DNA from: Marinobacter psychrophilus
GTDB taxonomy: Bacteria > Pseudomonadota > Gammaproteobacteria > Pseudomonadales > Oleiphilaceae
Length of the DNA: 64,000 bases
Assembly (NCBI RefSeq): GCF_001043175.1
Contig: NZ_CP011494.1
Span: 1,922,001-1,986,000, forward strand
Reading direction: 5' to 3'
The translations under genes were made by a program, and so were the position numbers. The notes under the pieces are model-generated. The model was not told the origin of the DNA. It did no database searches and saw only the letters and a list, made by a program, of their open reading frames with translations. Below are positions 61,572 to 64,000 of this stretch, piece after piece (within the stretch, counting starts at the first letter, position 1; every line of letters begins with the position of its first letter).

Positions 61572-62075
61572 GTGACTACCTTAAAGTATATAGCTCATTA
61601 CTCTGAGCAAATTAAAACACAAGCAGGTTTGCTGATTACTAGTGGTCGATTAGGTAATTATCTCGAAAAAAAATATCCAGACCTTCATGAAATACAAAGC
61701 GATAAGATGCTGTACCACTACGTAATTGAGCTAAAAAATCAGTATATGCGTAAGGGTGATCCTATTTCTCAAGTCAGCTACAACAGCAAACTCAAGGTGC
61801 TTAAAAATGCGCTAGGTGTTCATACTTATCAATCACGAGTGCAAGGCAGTAAGTTAAAATCACATAACAGCATCATGGTGGCCAGCTTATTCAAAGAGGC
61901 GCCGCCTGAGTTTTTGCGAATGATCGCAGTGCACGAGTTATCGCATCTAAGACAAAAAGAGCATAACAAAGCTTTCTATCAATTGTGCTGCCATATGGAG
62001 CCTGATTATCATCAACTTGAGCTAGATACCCGTTTGTGGCTGCACTGGCGTGAACAACAATCTATCCGTTTCTGA
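61572..62075 (+). CDS. YgjP-like metal-dependent hydrolase (M48-type)
   Basis: A 167-residue protein of the YgjP/DUF45 metallopeptidase family. The zinc motif HELSHLRQKEHNKAFYQLCC is present near residue 120; the family function is poorly known. It starts with GTG, with AAGGA seven bases upstream, so the start is well supported. It is flanked by an IS remnant and umuDC, in a region that looks rearranged. Confidence 0.85.
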   Translation: MTTLKYIAHYSEQIKTQAGLLITSGRLGNYLEKKYPDLHEIQSDKMLYHYVIELKNQYMRKGDPISQVSYNSKLKVLKNALGVHTYQSRVQGSKLKSHNSIMVASLFKEAPPEFLRMIAVHELSHLRQKEHNKAFYQLCCHMEPDYHQLELDTRLWLHWREQQSIRF

Positions 62076-62259
62076 ACTTATAACAATCACAAAAGGAGCT
62101 GTCTCCAGGACAATGCGGAATTTTTCTTCGCTACTCCATTTGTCAAGAATGGCTGAATTGGTTGGCAGAACGGGTGGTGTTCTAGCTTGTTAGTAGATAC
62201 TACTCTCGACATTCGGAATAACTCGACCTAAATCCTCAAGCAAGGCCTCTTTATAAGTT

Positions 62260-63537
62260 TCAAGTTACCCCGGGTAACTGCCTCCAATCTGTCGTGTAAG
62301 CCGGCGACAAATGCTCTTTTCGCATTGCATAAGCCGCGGGGCCTGCTTGCCTGGCACTGCACACCTTTGTCCGTGATCTTCGGTTGATCTCGTCCATCAC
62401 GGACATCAACCGGGCGGCTCTGTCATCCTGATCAGGTGACGGGTTGGCAAAAAAATCCTCTTGGATGATCGCCTTGTTAACTAAGTCACTCAACATCACG
62501 CCGGCTTTCGCATAGCCGTAACCCGGCCGATACATAGGCCTGAGTAAACTTAGAACCTGCTGAACGATGACTCTCGAGTCTTGTGTGGGTGTGATCAGCC
62601 CTACGGATGCGCTATTGGAATACTGAGGCAGCTCCGTTCGGAACGAGTTGGTTCGAAAAAACACCATCAGTGTGCCGGCGTACTGTCCCCCTTTCCGGAG
62701 TTTTTCTGTCGCTCTCGATGCAAACTGGACAACGGCTTCTTCCAGGTCGGGTAAGGCTTTTACCGGGGAACCAAACGAACGGGAGCACATAATCTGCTTT
62801 TTCGGCTGAGGGGCATCCTCCCAGGGTATGCAGGCAATGCCATTCAGTTCACGAATTGTGCGTTCCAGTATCACGGAAAACTGTTTACGCAACGTTGCAG
62901 GGTCAGCGTCAGCGAGTTTGAGTGCGGTAGTGATCCCCATTGCCTGGAGCTTGGCTGATATTTTCCGGCCAACACCCCAAACTTCATCCACGGGCGCCAG
63001 AGCCATTAATCGTCGCTGCCGTCCAGTATCGGTCAAATCTACAACACCCTCAGTTGCCCGGTATTTTTTAGCCGCATAGTTGGCGAGTTTCGCTAGAGTT
63101 CGAGTGGGCGCGATGCCAACACAGACTGGCAGGCCGGTATTCTGAACAACGATGTCTTTCACCTGGTGCCCAAAATCTCTCAGGGGCACAACCCGCTCAA
63201 CGCCTGAAAGATCCAGGAAAGCTTCATCAATGGAGTACACATCTACCCGCGGCGCCAAAGCTTCCAGGGTCGTCATTACACGCCGGCTCAGGTCACCGTA
63301 AAGAGTGTAATTGGACGAAAACAAGTGAATGCCATGCAGTCGAATTTCCGACCGTATGTGGTGTACCGGAACGCCCATTTTAATGCCAAGCGCTTTAGCC
63401 TCCCGTGAGCGGGCAACCACGCAGCCGTCATTGTTGGACAGTACGATCACTGGGGTATCCCGCAAATCTGGTCGAAATAGCTTTTCACAGCTGGCGTAGA
63501 AGTTGTTGCAGTCAACAAGGGCGAACACCGTTTTCAT
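62260..63537 (-). CDS. umuC: DNA polymerase V catalytic subunit
   Basis: A 425-residue Y-family polymerase (E. coli UmuC has 422). Catalytic acidic residues are in ALVDCNNFYASCEKLF and YSIDEAFLDLSG. Other stretches are VVARSREAKALGIKMGVP and VGIAPTRTLAKLANYAAKK. It performs translesion synthesis when joined with UmuD'. The ATG at 63537 gives the standard start; the frame runs back to 63612, overlapping umuD. It follows umuD by 22 bases. Confidence 0.95.
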   Translation of the reverse strand: MKTVFALVDCNNFYASCEKLFRPDLRDTPVIVLSNNDGCVVARSREAKALGIKMGVPVHHIRSEIRLHGIHLFSSNYTLYGDLSRRVMTTLEALAPRVDVYSIDEAFLDLSGVERVVPLRDFGHQVKDIVVQNTGLPVCVGIAPTRTLAKLANYAAKKYRATEGVVDLTDTGRQRRLMALAPVDEVWGVGRKISAKLQAMGITTALKLADADPATLRKQFSVILERTIRELNGIACIPWEDAPQPKKQIMCSRSFGSPVKALPDLEEAVVQFASRATEKLRKGGQYAGTLMVFFRTNSFRTELPQYSNSASVGLITPTQDSRVIVQQVLSLLRPMYRPGYGYAKAGVMLSDLVNKAIIQEDFFANPSPDQDDRAARLMSVMDEINRRSRTKVCSARQAGPAAYAMRKEHLSPAYTTDWRQLPGVT

Positions 63538-63559
63538 GCAGTTGTCTCGGTGGACGTCA

Positions 63560-63991
63560 TTATGACTTCCGTCCTCGCTTAAGCGATCGGACGACATTGG
63601 TGACCACACCAAACACTTCTAACACCATGCCGTCTTCGATAAAGATTGGCTGATAAGCCGGGTTTCTTGGAAGCAGGCACACTGGTGGAGGTGTGAGATG
63701 TAGCTCCTTAACCGTCATTTCTGACTCCAGGCTGGCGATAATGATGTCACCGTGTTGTGCTCGCAGAGATCGGTCAACCACCAGGACATCGTCAGGAAAA
63801 ATGCCGACACCGATCATGGACTCCCCTTGCACACGCACAAAAAAAGTCGCTGCAGGGTGTTGAATGCACAACTCATTTAAATCGAGAGTCTTCTCAATGT
63901 AGTCCTCTGCGGGTGAGGGAAAGCCAGCGGATACTCGCTCCAGAAAGAGCGGGATGCGCAAGCGGAGGAAGGTTTGGGCGTCACCAAGCAA
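63560..63991 (-). CDS. umuD: Translesion polymerase accessory protein UmuD (start uncertain, at window edge)
   Basis: About 143 residues are visible. The self-cleavage site Ala22-Gly23 lies in RVSAGFPSPAEDYIEK, the catalytic Ser58 in VQGESMIGVGIF and Lys95 in EMTVKELHL, so the protein is active in form. After RecA-assisted cleavage UmuD' binds UmuC. The reading frame has a TTG at 63991 and remains open to the window edge (64000), so a start further upstream cannot be excluded. A LexA box, if present, lies outside the window. Confidence 0.9.
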   Translation of the reverse strand: MLGDAQTFLRLRIPLFLERVSAGFPSPAEDYIEKTLDLNELCIQHPAATFFVRVQGESMIGVGIFPDDVLVVDRSLRAQHGDIIIASLESEMTVKELHLTPPPVCLLPRNPAYQPIFIEDGMVLEVFGVVTNVVRSLKRGRKS

Positions 63992-64000
63992 GATGCAGGA

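Noticed and set aside
63560-64000. LexA (SOS) box for umuDC
   Set aside because: The promoter region would lie beyond the window edge; no CTGT-N8-ACAG site is visible inside it.

Overview
The window looks like a piece of a marine gammaproteobacterial chromosome, most like Marinobacter and its relatives. This rests on gene content and protein resemblance (Xcp-like type II secretion genes, a proteorhodopsin photosystem, HglS/YdcJ, UmuDC); no database search was run. Coding density is high. The AT-rich stretches near 50.97-51.31 kb and 57.5-57.75 kb stand out.

Layout. 0-11 kb: the end of pgsA, an MCE-type lipid-trafficking ABC operon (permease with STAS, ATPase, MCE protein, lipoprotein), thiBPQ behind a TPP riboswitch, a TetR regulator facing an AhpD-like gene with several matching palindromic operators, the 2-oxoadipate dioxygenase/decarboxylase hglS, and tRNA-Gly/tRNA-Cys. 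11-22 kb: a LapG-like protease coupled to gspC, the divergent gspEFGHIJKLM run (no gspD), then a glutathione reductase and a terminator. 22-28 kb: a TonB receptor, an orphan ABC-type binding protein and a sensor kinase with a degenerate ATP-binding site, in one operon; then a membrane-anchored J-like protein. 28-30 kb: a LysR regulator next to a collapsed dabB-dabA bicarbonate transporter. 30-36 kb: the sulfate uptake operon sbp-cysTWA, a Tat-leader stub, a KAS III gene and a TSUP permease. 36-39.5 kb: a YbbAP-like ABC pair.

39.5-45.4 kb is a zinc-homeostasis region: znuA facing znuC-znuB-mepM across one Zur-type box, and a second operon (small protein, DUF1289 protein, CobW-type GTPase) that also begins at a Zur-type box. 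The GTPase has an in-frame amber codon. 45.4-52.7 kb holds a lone tyrosine recombinase, a receiver-PAS-GGDEF-EAL protein, an HDOD-histidine kinase fusion, and a divergent MinD/FleN-like ATPase. 52.7-57.5 kb is a proteorhodopsin operon: rhodopsin, crtE, crtI and blh are present, but crtB and crtY are missing. 57.5-64 kb holds a MocR-type regulator, an orphan ccoG, an IS3-family orfA remnant, a YgjP-like metallopeptidase and umuDC at the edge.

The main themes are nutrient and metal import (thiamine, sulfate, zinc, a TonB substrate), protein secretion, light harvesting, c-di-GMP-type signalling, and several visibly decayed loci (dabBA, cobW, the IS remnant, the Tat stub).
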